A stretch of 58,869 nt of DNA from Enterococcus rivorum (GCF_001742285.1 NZ_MIEK01000015.1:1-58869), one strand, 5' to 3'; positions 1 to 8,483 are shown, counted from the stretch's first letter. Notes: generated by a model from the letters alone, not told the origin. Program-made: numbers and translations.

Positions 1-120
1 GTTATAGATTGTTTGTCTAGATCTTCTCAGTAGTTTAGCCGCTTCCAAAACAACGATTCCTTTTTTGAAATAAGCTTCTATCATCACGAGTTCATTTGGT
101 GTAAGATGGGTATAGGTCAT
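1..120 (-). mobile_element. IS30-family transposase, 5' end (truncated by window edge)
   Basis: The minus strand opens at an ATG (118-120) after an AAGGAG site and reads MTYTHLTPNELVMIEAYF, then a helix-turn-helix with LLRRSRQTIYN, running off the window start. This matches the N-terminal DNA-binding region of IS30-family transposases as found in enterococci and lactobacilli. Only about 40 codons are visible, so the catalytic DDE domain and the far inverted repeat cannot be judged. The near IS end probably lies between about 150 and 215, but I could not fix an inverted repeat. Confidence 0.8.
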
Positions 121-216
121 TTGTCTTCACTCCTTATAATTCTTTCGTCAGAACTATTTTGAGTGTAGCACAAATGACTTTTTTAGTTGTCTAGCTTAAT
201 TTTACTATCGGCGTAA

Positions 217-252
217 TTAAAAAAACGAGATAAAATCAACTGATTTTATCCC
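217..252 (-). terminator. Rho-independent terminator of the PTS permease gene
   Basis: The minus strand shows a hairpin with GGGATAAAATCA and TGATTTTATCTC arms followed by a run of T. It lies between the permease stop codon and the IS element, so the permease transcript probably ends here and is monocistronic. Confidence 0.75.
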
Positions 253-293
253 ATTTTTTTCTATTTTTATGTTCTCCCTTAATTCAGAAGCTC

Positions 294-1760
294 TTAGCCT
301 TCTTGAGAGTACAAAAGACCCGTTGCTTCATCTACAGGATCAATTTTATTGAAAATTCCTTTTTTTCTAAAGATATATGTCAATAGAAGTGGTACAACAA
401 CAGCTATTAGCATTGCTCCTAAGAAAGGTACATAGTATTTCGGAACAATCGATAAAATTCCTGGCAACCCACCGACTCCAATACTTGTTGCTCGTACACC
501 AAACAATGTAGCAAACATCCCTGCTAACCCCGAACCAATCATTCCGGCAATAAATGGATAAACATATTTCAAGTTAATCCCAAACATTGCTGGCTCAGTA
601 ACACCTAAATAACATGAAATCATAGCTGGAATGGAAACTTGCTCTTCTTCTTTATTGCCTTTGTGCATGAATACAATTGCTAATACCGCAGACCCTTGTG
701 CGATATTTGATAGAGCAATCATAGGCCATAAGTTCGTTGATTGGAAATCTGCAATGAGCTGTAAATCAATTGCGTTAGTCATATGATGTAAGCCTGTAAT
801 CACTAAAGGAGCATACATAAATCCAAAAACAGCACCAAACAACCAGTTAAAGGTTGAAGTTAATCCTGCATTGACAACATCTGATACCCAGCTTCCAATT
901 GCCCAACCAACAGGTCCTAAAATAATATGTGCTGCTAAAACTGTTGGTAGTAAAGCAAATAATGGTACAAAAATCATTGAAATGGCTTGCGGAATTACTT
1001 TTCTAAAATATATTTCCAAGTAAGCTAACATAAATCCTGCTAACATTGCCGGAATAACTTGTGCTTGGTACCCAATCATATTTACTTGCGCAAAACCAAA
1101 ATCCCAAAATGGAATGTCAGCAACTGGTGTACCTGCTACAGCATATGCATTTAATAATTGCGGTGACACTAACGTAATCCCTAAGACAATCCCTAAAATC
1201 TGTGTCGTTCCCATTTTCTTCGTGATGCTCCATGTAATACCTACTGGTAGAAATTGGAAGATTGCCTCTCCAATTAACCATAAAAATGAGTTAACACCAT
1301 TCCAAAATGTCGAAACTTCCACAATTTTTTGCCCATCTAAAAATCCAAATGGAATTCCTTCTAATACATTACGAAATCCCAAAATTAATCCACCGATAAC
1401 TAATGCGGGAATTAATGGCGTAAAAATTTCTGCTAAAACTGAAATCGCTCGTTGAACAGGATTCAAGTTTTGTTTTGCAGCAGCTTTCCCCGCCTCTTTA
1501 GATACTCCTTCTAAACCAGAGATTTCCGAAAATTCATTATAAAATGTTGACACTTCATTACCAATAATTACTTGAAATTGCCCCGCATTCGTAAAAGTTC
1601 CTTTCACTGCTGGAATCTTTTCAATTGCTGCTTTGTCAGCCTTTTCAGGATCATTCAAAACAAAACGCATCCTTGTTGCACAATGAGAAACTGCAGCAAT
1701 ATTCTCCTTGCCACCAACTTCTTTTAACAGTTTTTGCGCATCTTCCTTAAATTTACCCAT
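294..1760 (-). CDS. PTS system EIIBC permease, trehalose/maltose type
   Basis: This membrane permease should import and phosphorylate a glucosyl disaccharide. At about 488 residues it has an N-terminal EIIB domain with phosphocysteine motif SHCATRMRF (Cys about 27), then an EIIC domain from about residue 110 with many hydrophobic helices, including ITGLHHMTNAIDLQLI and YLGVTEPAMFG. No EIIA domain is fused, so phosphate must come from another protein. It resembles TreP of Bacillus and the enterococcal maltose permease; trehalose is favoured by the TTGTA-type palindrome in its promoter. The ATG at 1760 is chosen because GGGAGGAG precedes it; an upstream start at 1790 would lie inside the operator. 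No phosphotrehalase or GntR-type TreR gene is next to it. Substrate is inferred. Confidence 0.85.
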   Translation of the reverse strand: MGKFKEDAQKLLKEVGGKENIAAVSHCATRMRFVLNDPEKADKAAIEKIPAVKGTFTNAGQFQVIIGNEVSTFYNEFSEISGLEGVSKEAGKAAAKQNLNPVQRAISVLAEIFTPLIPALVIGGLILGFRNVLEGIPFGFLDGQKIVEVSTFWNGVNSFLWLIGEAIFQFLPVGITWSITKKMGTTQILGIVLGITLVSPQLLNAYAVAGTPVADIPFWDFGFAQVNMIGYQAQVIPAMLAGFMLAYLEIYFRKVIPQAISMIFVPLFALLPTVLAAHIILGPVGWAIGSWVSDVVNAGLTSTFNWLFGAVFGFMYAPLVITGLHHMTNAIDLQLIADFQSTNLWPMIALSNIAQGSAVLAIVFMHKGNKEEEQVSIPAMISCYLGVTEPAMFGINLKYVYPFIAGMIGSGLAGMFATLFGVRATSIGVGGLPGILSIVPKYYVPFLGAMLIAVVVPLLLTYIFRKKGIFNKIDPVDEATGLLYSQEG

Positions 1761-1778
1761 TTTTTTGCTCCTCCCTGC

Positions 1779-1847
1779 CAACTTGTACATACAAGTTGTT
1801 TGTAATCTTATAATACTTCATTCTGAATTCTTTTACAAGCGTTTTCT
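1779..1847 (-). promoter_or_regulatory. PTS promoter with operator palindrome and cre-like site
   Basis: On the minus strand a -35 TTGTAA (1833-1838) and a -10 TATTAT (1810-1815) are separated by 17 bases. Downstream, at 1779-1798, is a palindrome with 9-base arms CAACTTGTA/TACAAGTTG, similar to the TTGTATATACAA operator of TreR-type GntR repressors. A catabolite-responsive-element-like sequence (AGAAAACGCTTGTA, 1834-1847, two departures from consensus) overlaps the -35. This suggests substrate-specific repression plus CcpA repression. Confidence 0.65.
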
Positions 1848-2016
1848 TGAGAAAAAGAAATCTCAAGAAATTTGTAACAACTTCTTCTTTTACCAACTAG
1901 CTATCAACTGCGTAAAAATAAGCTTTGTAACAATAAATACTTAAAGAAACGTCTGTGTACTTTATTTCATTTTGTAAAATATGAACTATTTTATACGACT
2001 TTAGGAGGATAAAAAA

Positions 2017-2067
2017 GTGCAGATAATTCAGTCTTTTGTTGGAATCATTTTATTAGCATTTATGTGA
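2017..2067 (+). CDS. Possible 16-residue hydrophobic leader peptide
   Basis: A GTG codon eight bases after a perfect AGGAGG opens a frame MQIIQSFVGIILLAFM that ends 24 bases before the ATG of the next gene. The peptide is strongly hydrophobic. It could be a translated leader coupled to the downstream membrane protein, a small membrane peptide, or a decayed gene start. Only the strong ribosome binding site and position support it. Confidence 0.35.
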   Translation: MQIIQSFVGIILLAFM

Positions 2068-2091
2068 AAATAGACCTAGGAGGTGGTTTCA

Positions 2092-2514
2092 ATGAAAATC
2101 ACATTGAGAAGACAAACAACTTGGGGTTGTGTACGCTACTTTTCTCTTTATAAAAATGGAACTTATCAAGGAAAGTTATTCAATAATATTGCGACTGAAC
2201 TAGAGGTTGACGCTGGGGACAAAATAGAATTTCGTGAAGGCCTATTTCAATTTTCGCAAAAAATGATTGTTTCACCAAGCATGACAGAGATTACGATTAC
2301 TAATTCAAAAAACTTACAGCCATTATTTCTTAAATTCATTACTCTGTTCCTATTAGTTTCATTTTTCGCACTGTCTATTCATTCTTTAGGCGTTTTCTTA
2401 GCTGTTGAACTAGTAACATTTCTACTTTTGAATCATGTTTTTAGACATCAGTCTTATCAGTTCCAAATTGAGGGGTATCAAAAAACACATTCTTTTTCAC
2501 CTTATCTGTTTTAA
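2092..2514 (+). CDS. Hypothetical protein with C-terminal membrane segments
   Basis: I do not recognise a family. The 140-residue product has a soluble N-terminal half of about 75 residues (YFSLYKNGTYQGKLF, then VDAGDKIEFREG), probably beta-rich, followed by two close hydrophobic segments at about 80-117 (FITLFLLVSFFALSIHSLG and FLAVELVTFLLL). The ATG at 2092 is chosen because AGGAGG sits eight bases upstream; a GTG at 2083 overlaps that site and is less likely. It is a single plus-strand gene between two minus-strand sugar genes and converges on the GH4 gene, sharing a terminator with it. Confidence 0.65.
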   Translation: MKITLRRQTTWGCVRYFSLYKNGTYQGKLFNNIATELEVDAGDKIEFREGLFQFSQKMIVSPSMTEITITNSKNLQPLFLKFITLFLLVSFFALSIHSLGVFLAVELVTFLLLNHVFRHQSYQFQIEGYQKTHSFSPYLF

Positions 2515-2518
2515 AATA

Positions 2519-2560
2519 AAAAATCCTTTTACTCAGTAATTATAGAGTAAAAGGATTTTT
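2519..2560. terminator. Bidirectional terminator
   Basis: The arms AAAATCCTTTTACTC and GAGTAAAAGGATTTT pair perfectly around a ten-base loop, with A and T tracts on both sides. The hairpin serves both the plus-strand hypothetical gene and the convergent GH4 gene. Confidence 0.85.
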
Positions 2561-2568
2561 CAGCTTAA

Positions 2569-3963
2569 TTAGTTACTTTTCATTAGCTCTGTTACATAAG
2601 CAACAGTATCTGGTTGTTCAACTTCAATTTTTGCAATTGCCTCTGCAAAGTTTGGTAAATGATCTTTATGAGCTATTAACAATTCGTCTAGCAATGTTTT
2701 AGCCATTGCTCCTCCTGGAACTAATGGATTGATTGTAAATGCATGCAATGCTGCTCCATAGTCACCATTAATTGCTGCGCGGATGACCGTTTCTTCCATC
2801 CCTTTCATCACTTGGATAATTCCTCTTGCAGCTGGTGGGAAAGCGCCCCAGTTATACGGTTCATGTCCATGAGCAGTAACTGGACCAGAAACTTCAACGA
2901 CACAGTCGTAAGGTAAATCAGTGATTGTACCATTATTTTCTGTTGAAACAACCATATCTGTGCGTTTATCATTGTAAATTGAAGCAATCAATTCACAAGC
3001 TGCATCACTATAATGCGTTCCACCACGTTGTTCTAATTCTTTTGGTTTGTAATCTAGATTAGGATCTTTATAGAGTTCAAATAAGCGAGCTTCCGTTTCT
3101 TTAACAACTTGTGCTCTTGTTTCTCCCTTTTCAAATTCCTCAATAGAATGTTTTAACATTTCATCTTCAATATAGTAATAACGGTGGTAGCCACAAGGAA
3201 GCAAGCCTAAATCTTTGATTTGCTCGTAATGATAAGGTGCATCCCAAATGTTTTTCAAATGACTTTCTTGTTCTTCCTGAGGACCATAAATTAAATCAAT
3301 TAATTCTTGCGTTCTTTCTTTTCCTTCTTTATCCCAAACTCGATGCCAATGGAAATGATTAATTCCAGCAAATTTGAAGAATAAGTCCTCTTCAGGAATA
3401 CCTAGTTTTTCAGATGCTTGTTTTCTATGCCCAATTGGCACATTACATAATCCTGCTGTTTTTTTCCAACCGCCATGTTTAATGGCTGCTTCTGTGACCA
3501 TTCCTGCAGGATTCGTAAAGTTTACTAGCCAAGCATCTGGACATAGTTCTTTCATATCTTCGATAATCCCAAGAATAACTGGAATCGTACGGAATGCTTT
3601 AAACATTCCACCAGCTCCGTTAGTTTCTTGTCCTAGCACACCATGTGATAAAGGAATCCGCTCATCTTTAATTCGAGCATCTAATAATCCTACACGAAAT
3701 TGAGTTGAAACAAAATCAGCATCTTTCAACGCTGCACGACGGTCTAAAGTCAGATGAACTTCCCAATCCAAACCTGCTGCTTTTACCATACGTTTGGCCA
3801 TTGCGCCAACCGTTTCTAATTTTTCTTTTCCTGCTTCAATATCTACTAGCCAAATTTCTTTAATTGGCAGTTCGTCTTTTCTTTTGATGTATCCTTCAAT
3901 TAATTCCGGTGTGTAGCTAGATCCTCCACCAATTGTTGCGATTTTTAAGGCTCCTCTTGACAT
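2569..3963 (-). CDS. 6-phospho-beta-glucosidase, glycoside hydrolase family 4
   Basis: This cytoplasmic enzyme should split a PTS-imported phosphorylated disaccharide into glucose 6-phosphate and an aglycone or sugar. It has the NAD-binding start KIATIGGGSSYTPEL, the family motif TNGAGGMFKAFRTIPVI, LVNFTNPAGMV, the Cys-Asn-Val-Pro motif (GLCNVPIGHR, about residue 170) and a metal-binding His in GINHFHW. In GH4, Cys-Asn-Val/Ile-Pro marks phospho-beta-glucosidases, while phospho-alpha-glucosidases carry Cys-Asp-Met-Pro; this is family knowledge applied here. The 464-residue length is normal. RBS GGGGG precedes ATG 3963. It is divergent from the LacI-family gene that probably controls it. No permease is joined to it; the nearby PTS gene is a separate unit. 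Confidence 0.85.
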   Translation of the reverse strand: MSRGALKIATIGGGSSYTPELIEGYIKRKDELPIKEIWLVDIEAGKEKLETVGAMAKRMVKAAGLDWEVHLTLDRRAALKDADFVSTQFRVGLLDARIKDERIPLSHGVLGQETNGAGGMFKAFRTIPVILGIIEDMKELCPDAWLVNFTNPAGMVTEAAIKHGGWKKTAGLCNVPIGHRKQASEKLGIPEEDLFFKFAGINHFHWHRVWDKEGKERTQELIDLIYGPQEEQESHLKNIWDAPYHYEQIKDLGLLPCGYHRYYYIEDEMLKHSIEEFEKGETRAQVVKETEARLFELYKDPNLDYKPKELEQRGGTHYSDAACELIASIYNDKRTDMVVSTENNGTITDLPYDCVVEVSGPVTAHGHEPYNWGAFPPAARGIIQVMKGMEETVIRAAINGDYGAALHAFTINPLVPGGAMAKTLLDELLIAHKDHLPNFAEAIAKIEVEQPDTVAYVTELMKSN

Positions 3964-3998
3964 GTGATTTCCCCCTATTATTTTTTCGAGTCACATTA

Positions 3999-4048
3999 TG
4001 ACATCGTTTACATTCTTATCATAATATGTGGGAATGTTCCCATGTCAA
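3999..4048 (-). promoter_or_regulatory. GH4 promoter with palindromic operator in the spacer and a cre-like site
   Basis: On the minus strand TTGACA (4043-4048) and TATTAT (4021-4026) are 16 bases apart. Nearly the whole spacer is a palindrome, TGGGAA-CA-TTCCCA (4029-4042), a good candidate site for the divergent LacI-type protein. A cre-like TGTAAACGATGTCA lies at 3999-4012, just after the predicted start of transcription. Confidence 0.7.
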
Positions 4049-4106
4049 GCCTATTTTTCAATTTTTTTATGATATACTATAATTATTCAGTTAAAGGAGC
4101 TAAAAA

Positions 4107-5084
4107 ATGACTACTATTATAGATGTTGCTAAAAGAGCTAAAGTCTCTAAATCAACGGTTTCTCGTGTTGTTTCTGGAAATGGGTATGTTAGTAAAGAAA
4201 GTCGTCAGAAAGTAATAGAAGCGATGGAAGCTCTTTCCTATTCACCTAACCTATTGGCAAGAAACTTACAAAGTGGTGCTACTAAAACAATTGGTTTTCT
4301 GGCACAAGGCTACTTCGATTTACTAGGAACTGTTTTAGAAAGCTTCATTTCTATTGCTAAAGAATACAATTATTATGTAACGCTCTATTTTACAGATGGC
4401 GACAAGAAAAAAGAAATTGATGCCTTAAATCAAATGAAATACAAACAATTAGATGGTATTTTCATTTTAACACGTGCGAATGACTGGGAAGTAATTGAAC
4501 CTTACAGTGTCTATGGCCCTATTGCTACTTGGCATAGACTTGATTCTGAAAGAATTTATTCTTCTTATGTAGATCACTATTCAGGCTACTATCGTTCACT
4601 AGAATATCTTTTCAATCGAGGTTACGAAGAAATCGGACATGTCTTAGGGAATCCAGAAAATTTGAATACAAAAGCTCGTTTAAAAGCAATTGCTGACTTT
4701 CAAGCTGATATGGGACTAGCTGAAAAGAAAGAGTGGATTTTTCCTGCAGCTGGTCATCACGGTAACGGAAGAATTATTGCTAATCACTGGGCAAAAATGG
4801 ATCTCAAACCAACAGCTATCGCCTTTTTTACCGATTCTGTTGCAGGAGAATTCATTTCAGAGCTTCAATTACTAAATTATTCAGTGCCAAAAGATGTTGC
4901 AGTCATTGGATTTGATAATAGTGAAACGAGTGAGTTAATGCATATCACTACTATTGATTATTCCATCAAACAACAAACAGAAAATTCATTTATTTATATT
5001 TATAACCAGCTACACAAACAGTCGATTCCAGAGAAAAAGATTACAGTCCGCTTAATTGAACGGAATACTGTACCTAAAAAATAG
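4107..5084 (+). CDS. LacI/GalR-family transcriptional regulator
   Basis: The first 25 residues are a classic LacI helix-turn-helix (DVAKRAKVSKSTVSRVVSG), followed by the hinge helix region (YSPNLLARNLQSG) and a periplasmic-binding-protein-like sensor domain to residue 325, with the family signature VAVIGFDNSETSELM near the end. An AAAGGAG site precedes ATG 4107. It is divergent from the GH4 gene, and the palindrome at 4029-4042 in the GH4 promoter is the natural target. It is probably a repressor relieved by a phosphorylated sugar; the ligand is not visible from sequence. Confidence 0.9.
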   Translation: MTTIIDVAKRAKVSKSTVSRVVSGNGYVSKESRQKVIEAMEALSYSPNLLARNLQSGATKTIGFLAQGYFDLLGTVLESFISIAKEYNYYVTLYFTDGDKKKEIDALNQMKYKQLDGIFILTRANDWEVIEPYSVYGPIATWHRLDSERIYSSYVDHYSGYYRSLEYLFNRGYEEIGHVLGNPENLNTKARLKAIADFQADMGLAEKKEWIFPAAGHHGNGRIIANHWAKMDLKPTAIAFFTDSVAGEFISELQLLNYSVPKDVAVIGFDNSETSELMHITTIDYSIKQQTENSFIYIYNQLHKQSIPEKKITVRLIERNTVPKK

Positions 5085-5116
5085 GCACTTAAAAGTAGGT
5101 CGAGAAAAAACGTTTA

Positions 5117-5161
5117 GAGAGGGTGTTACAAAACTAAAAATTAGTTTTGTAACACCCTCTC
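5117..5161. terminator. Long bidirectional terminator hairpin
   Basis: A nearly perfect hairpin with arms GAGAGGGTGTTACAAAACTA and TAGTTTTGTAACACCCTCTC lies between the convergent LacI-type gene and the ABC permease gene. Its centre resembles the hairpin at 58693-58735, suggesting a dispersed family of palindromes. Confidence 0.8.
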
Positions 5162-5181
5162 CTTTAAAACACCTATTTTAT

Positions 5182-6447
5182 TTAAACTGTTTTTTTACGT
5201 TCGTTTTTCAGTATTGAAATTGATTGTTTCAATGATTTAATCATTCCACCTTCGTTATAAACTAAAACATTAGATTTATACAAGGTTGCTGAAAACATTG
5301 TTAAGCCAATTCCAAAAATGACTAAGGTACCTATTGAAATAAAGATTCCTGCAGTAGAAACTGTTTCATTTGCTACGCGAATTGGCATAATAAAGGATGA
5401 GATCAACGGGATATATGAAGTTACTTTTATGACAATATTTTGTGGGTCTGTTGTCCCTAAAAACATCCCGATAAAATAACCAATCATTGCTAAATAAGTT
5501 ATTGGTTGTACTGCTTTTGCGGTATCTTCTGGTTTAGATACTAATGAACCACAAAGGGCGGCTAAAACAGAATAAATCAAGATTCCCAAAATAAAGAATA
5601 TCAATGTATAAGCAAGGAAGCTTCCTAAAAGATCATTAAGTGAAAAGTTTGTTAGAAAATCCTTGACAAAGTCCATGTCTTTTAGCTGGTTGTATCCTAT
5701 TGCAAAGCTGACACCGTAAATAAGAATTTGCGTCAACGCTACTAAAACAACTCCTGTTAACTTACCATAAAAATGTGTTTGCGCTTTGGTACTAGACAAG
5801 ATAACTTCCATAATCCTCGTTCCTTTTTCTGAAGCAATTTCTTGTGCGATGATGGAAGAATAAGAAACGATAATCATAAACAGAACCAGACTTAACGCAT
5901 AAGCTACACCAAATAAAATCATCGTATTATCTTGACCTGTTGTCATTTTTCCGTCTTCACCAAAGCTAACTTTTGTTTTGGAAAAATTTGCTGGTTGATT
6001 TAAACTTGCTACTTGTTCTGGTGTAAGATTTAATTTACTAGCATTAATTGATGATTGAATTGTATTAAGCATTTGATTAATAGTTAGCTCAGTAACTGTC
6101 CCTAAAGAGGATTCCGCATACAATTTGCCAGTTATTTCATCATCCTTAACCGTTAAAACAAGAAAAGCATCTAAATCTTTTGCTTTTAATTTCTTTTGGG
6201 CCTCTTTTTCAGTAGAAATATATTTAAATTTAAAGTCGTCATTTTTAATACTTTCCATTTGCTGTGCTAATTCTTGATTTTCAGAAATAACACCTACATT
6301 ATTTATTTCAGAAGAACCACTCGCTAAAGACCCTGCAAGATAGATAACACCTAACAAAATAAACGGAACTAAAATCATGATTAAAAAAGCAACAGATTTT
6401 ACATTTTTCTTATAAACATCGCTTGCTATAATCCAAAATTTATTCAT
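5182..6447 (-). CDS. ABC-2 type transporter permease, NatB/YhaP-like
   Basis: This is the membrane subunit of an ABC exporter. The 421-residue protein has one N-terminal membrane helix (about 15-40), a long extracytoplasmic domain (about 45-170) and five or six helices in the C-terminal half. The cytoplasmic segment EIASEKGTRIMEVILSS between helices is typical of the NatB/ABC-2 family. ATG 6447 is chosen because AGGTG precedes it and it overlaps the end of the ATPase gene by eight bases; a GTG nine bases upstream is possible. NatAB exports sodium in Bacillus, but the family also handles other compounds, so the substrate is unknown. Confidence 0.85.
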   Translation of the reverse strand: MNKFWIIASDVYKKNVKSVAFLIMILVPFILLGVIYLAGSLASGSSEINNVGVISENQELAQQMESIKNDDFKFKYISTEKEAQKKLKAKDLDAFLVLTVKDDEITGKLYAESSLGTVTELTINQMLNTIQSSINASKLNLTPEQVASLNQPANFSKTKVSFGEDGKMTTGQDNTMILFGVAYALSLVLFMIIVSYSSIIAQEIASEKGTRIMEVILSSTKAQTHFYGKLTGVVLVALTQILIYGVSFAIGYNQLKDMDFVKDFLTNFSLNDLLGSFLAYTLIFFILGILIYSVLAALCGSLVSKPEDTAKAVQPITYLAMIGYFIGMFLGTTDPQNIVIKVTSYIPLISSFIMPIRVANETVSTAGIFISIGTLVIFGIGLTMFSATLYKSNVLVYNEGGMIKSLKQSISILKNERKKTV

Positions 6448-7339
6448 TTGGCGCACCTGCTTTCATTTTAAATATCTCTTCTAATGTTGGAGGTTGTTGA
6501 TTAAACATTGGAATATAGCCAAACTGTGTCGCTCTAGCAAATATTTCTTCGCCAGCTTTTGGATCAGTAAGGGTTGCTTCAAGTACGCCATCATCCCGTT
6601 TAATCGCGGATTTTACACCTTCAACTGCAAGAACATCTTCAGCTGTTAAAGAGGATTCTAAAAATAACTTGGTACGGCCGAATCTTTCCCGAATTTCATG
6701 AACTTTTCCATCCAATACCATTTTCCCATTTTTTAGCATCACTAAATGGTCGCATATTTTTTCTACGTTATCCATGTTATGACTGGAAAAAATAACACAC
6801 GAACCTTTAGCTTTTAATTCTAAAATCCCATCTTTTAATAATTCAGCATTTACAGGATCTAGTCCGCTAAAAGGTTCATCTAAGATAACCAATTTAGGTT
6901 CATGAATCAATGTAGCAATCAATTGCACCTTTTGTTGGTTTCCTTTTGAAAGAGATTTTACTTTATCGGTTTTCTTTCCTTTGACTTTGAATTTTTCCAT
7001 CCATTCGTCAATTTTCGGTTCAATTTCTTTTTTCGTTTTCCCTCTTAATTCTGCAAAGTAGATCAACTGATCTTGGATAGAGACTTTAGGATATAATCCA
7101 CGTTCTTCAGGTAAATAACCGATTGTATTGTAATCTTTCCCAGATATTTTATGTCCATTCCATAGTACGGTTCCACTATCTGCTGATAAAAAGTCTAAAA
7201 TCAACCGAAAAGTAGTGGTTTTCCCAGCACCATTCTGACCGATTAGCCCTAATATTTTTCCATCTGGAATTTCAAAAGACACATTGTCTAGCGCTTTAAA
7301 ATCACCAAATGTTTTCACCAAATTCTTTACCTCTAACAT
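6440..7339 (-). CDS. ABC transporter ATP-binding protein, NatA-like
   Basis: This ATPase should power the overlapping ABC-2 permease. The 299-residue protein has Walker A (GLIGQNGAGKTTT, about residues 32-44), Q-loop region YLPEERGLYPKVS, signature LSKGNQQKVQL, Walker B LVILDEPFSGLDP and the H-loop SSHNM. The C-terminal 80 residues are the accessory DUF4162-type region common in NatA/YhaQ proteins. The GGAGG site is directly upstream of ATG 7339. The two genes form a compact two-gene operon ending at the hairpin 5117-5161. Confidence 0.9.
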   Translation of the reverse strand: MLEVKNLVKTFGDFKALDNVSFEIPDGKILGLIGQNGAGKTTTFRLILDFLSADSGTVLWNGHKISGKDYNTIGYLPEERGLYPKVSIQDQLIYFAELRGKTKKEIEPKIDEWMEKFKVKGKKTDKVKSLSKGNQQKVQLIATLIHEPKLVILDEPFSGLDPVNAELLKDGILELKAKGSCVIFSSHNMDNVEKICDHLVMLKNGKMVLDGKVHEIRERFGRTKLFLESSLTAEDVLAVEGVKSAIKRDDGVLEATLTDPKAGEEIFARATQFGYIPMFNQQPPTLEEIFKMKAGAPNE

Positions 7340-7561
7340 TTAATTTCCTCCTTCATATAAAATTATTTATGTAGATTAGACGAATAAAATAGTCTAAAGA
7401 TTTTTATTTTCCTATAAACTAGTAATTTCAGCAAATATTTCTTATCGGAACATTTCGACTTTTCTGTAGAAAAAATATGATGCCATTTCCCTACACATGA
7501 AAATCATTTTAATTTGTTATAAAAATATTATTTCATAATGTAAAATAAGTCAAATGCTTTT

Positions 7562-8047
7562 TTACATTTTTTTATTATAGTACCAGTAGAACAAGCCATA
7601 TAGTAGAAAAAATGAACTGACAAAATAAGCTATAATCATCGAATATTGCGTATTAAATACACCTAAGATAATTACCATAACGTAAACACTGACTAAAAAA
7701 CACACTGAAGTCATCTTCCACGCTAAATTCCCAATCGCTACATTTCGTTCATCTGTTTCTTTTAGTCTCTTTCTTTTTAAAGTGCTCTCATTGTTCATAA
7801 TACTATAACTATTGATTATTAATACAATTGAACTCCCTATAATTCCGATGCCGATGCCTATATAATAACTTTTTGTATGTTCTGGCATTACTACACCTAA
7901 AAAAGGTTTAGAAAAAAATGCAAGGAAAACAGTAAATAATCCAATCGAAAATAAAATAAAATATTTTAAACACCTCTTTCTCAATACTTTTCTGTAATCC
8001 TCATTATTATTTATTTTATTTCCATTAATAATCGGTTTTAATTTCAT
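7562..8047 (-). CDS. Four-helix membrane protein, DUF2178-like
   Basis: The 161-residue product has four predicted membrane helices in two pairs, with a conserved-looking cytoplasmic loop KETDERNVAIGNLAWKM between pairs. The DER...I...A pattern is typical of the DUF2178 family of small membrane proteins. It follows an HTH regulator gene by 43 bases, a frequent pairing in Firmicutes, and should be cotranscribed with it. RBS AAGGAG precedes ATG 8047. The function is unknown; the pairing suggests the membrane protein is the main regulated product or modulates the regulator. Confidence 0.7.
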   Translation of the reverse strand: MKLKPIINGNKINNNEDYRKVLRKRCLKYFILFSIGLFTVFLAFFSKPFLGVVMPEHTKSYYIGIGIGIIGSSIVLIINSYSIMNNESTLKRKRLKETDERNVAIGNLAWKMTSVCFLVSVYVMVIILGVFNTQYSMIIAYFVSSFFLLYGLFYWYYNKKM

Positions 8048-8090
8048 TTTTACAACTCCTTATATCAATAATGTTCTATTCCAAATTCAT

Positions 8091-8306
8091 TCACTTCAAT
8101 AAATTTTCCTCTTCTAAATCAAAAATAAAAATCTCTTCTATCGTTTTATGAAAAAACTGAGCAATTTTATGAGCTAAAATCAAGGAAGCGTTATATCGTC
8201 CATTTTCTAATGAAATGATCGTTTGTCTTGTTACCTCCACTGCATCAGCTAATTCATTTTGTGTAATCTTGCTGGCTTTCCTTAATTCTTGAATTCTATT
8301 CTGCAT
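8091..8306 (-). CDS. Small XRE/Cro-CI-type HTH regulator
   Basis: The 71-residue product is almost entirely one XRE helix-turn-helix domain (IQELRKASKITQNELADAV, RQTIISLENGRYNAS, LAHKIAQFF). It belongs to the short stand-alone regulators often next to DUF2178 membrane proteins. It starts at ATG 8306 after AGGTGAG. Three evenly spaced repeats in the promoter upstream suggest it represses its own two-gene operon. Confidence 0.85.
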   Translation of the reverse strand: MQNRIQELRKASKITQNELADAVEVTRQTIISLENGRYNASLILAHKIAQFFHKTIEEIFIFDLEEENLLK

Positions 8307-8372
8307 ATACTTCTCACCTTTCTATTTAAGATAGCTTTAAATAGGGAATTATACACCTAAAAGTATAGCAAG

Positions 8373-8425
8373 CTTTACAAAAATAGTTTAGTATACTTTA
8401 CATTTTATGTCAAGGGTACTTTACA
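8373..8425 (-). promoter_or_regulatory. Promoter of the HTH/DUF2178 operon with three direct repeats
   Basis: The minus strand has TTGACA (8408-8413), a 17-base spacer and TAAACT (8385-8390). The heptamer TGTAAAG occurs three times (8373-8379, 8396-8402, 8419-8425) with exact 23-base spacing, upstream of, between and downstream of the promoter boxes. This looks like an operator array for the small HTH protein. Confidence 0.6.
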
Positions 8426-8432
8426 AAATTAA

Positions 8433-8478
8433 AAATAGCAGAATTTAACAAGAACTGCTTTGCTAAAATCTACTATTT
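8433..8478 (-). terminator. Probable terminator of uvrC
   Basis: Just after the uvrC stop, the minus strand has imperfect arms AAATAGTAGATTT and AAATTCTGCTATTT followed by TTTAATTTTG. Confidence 0.55.
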
Positions 8479-8483
8479 CATAT

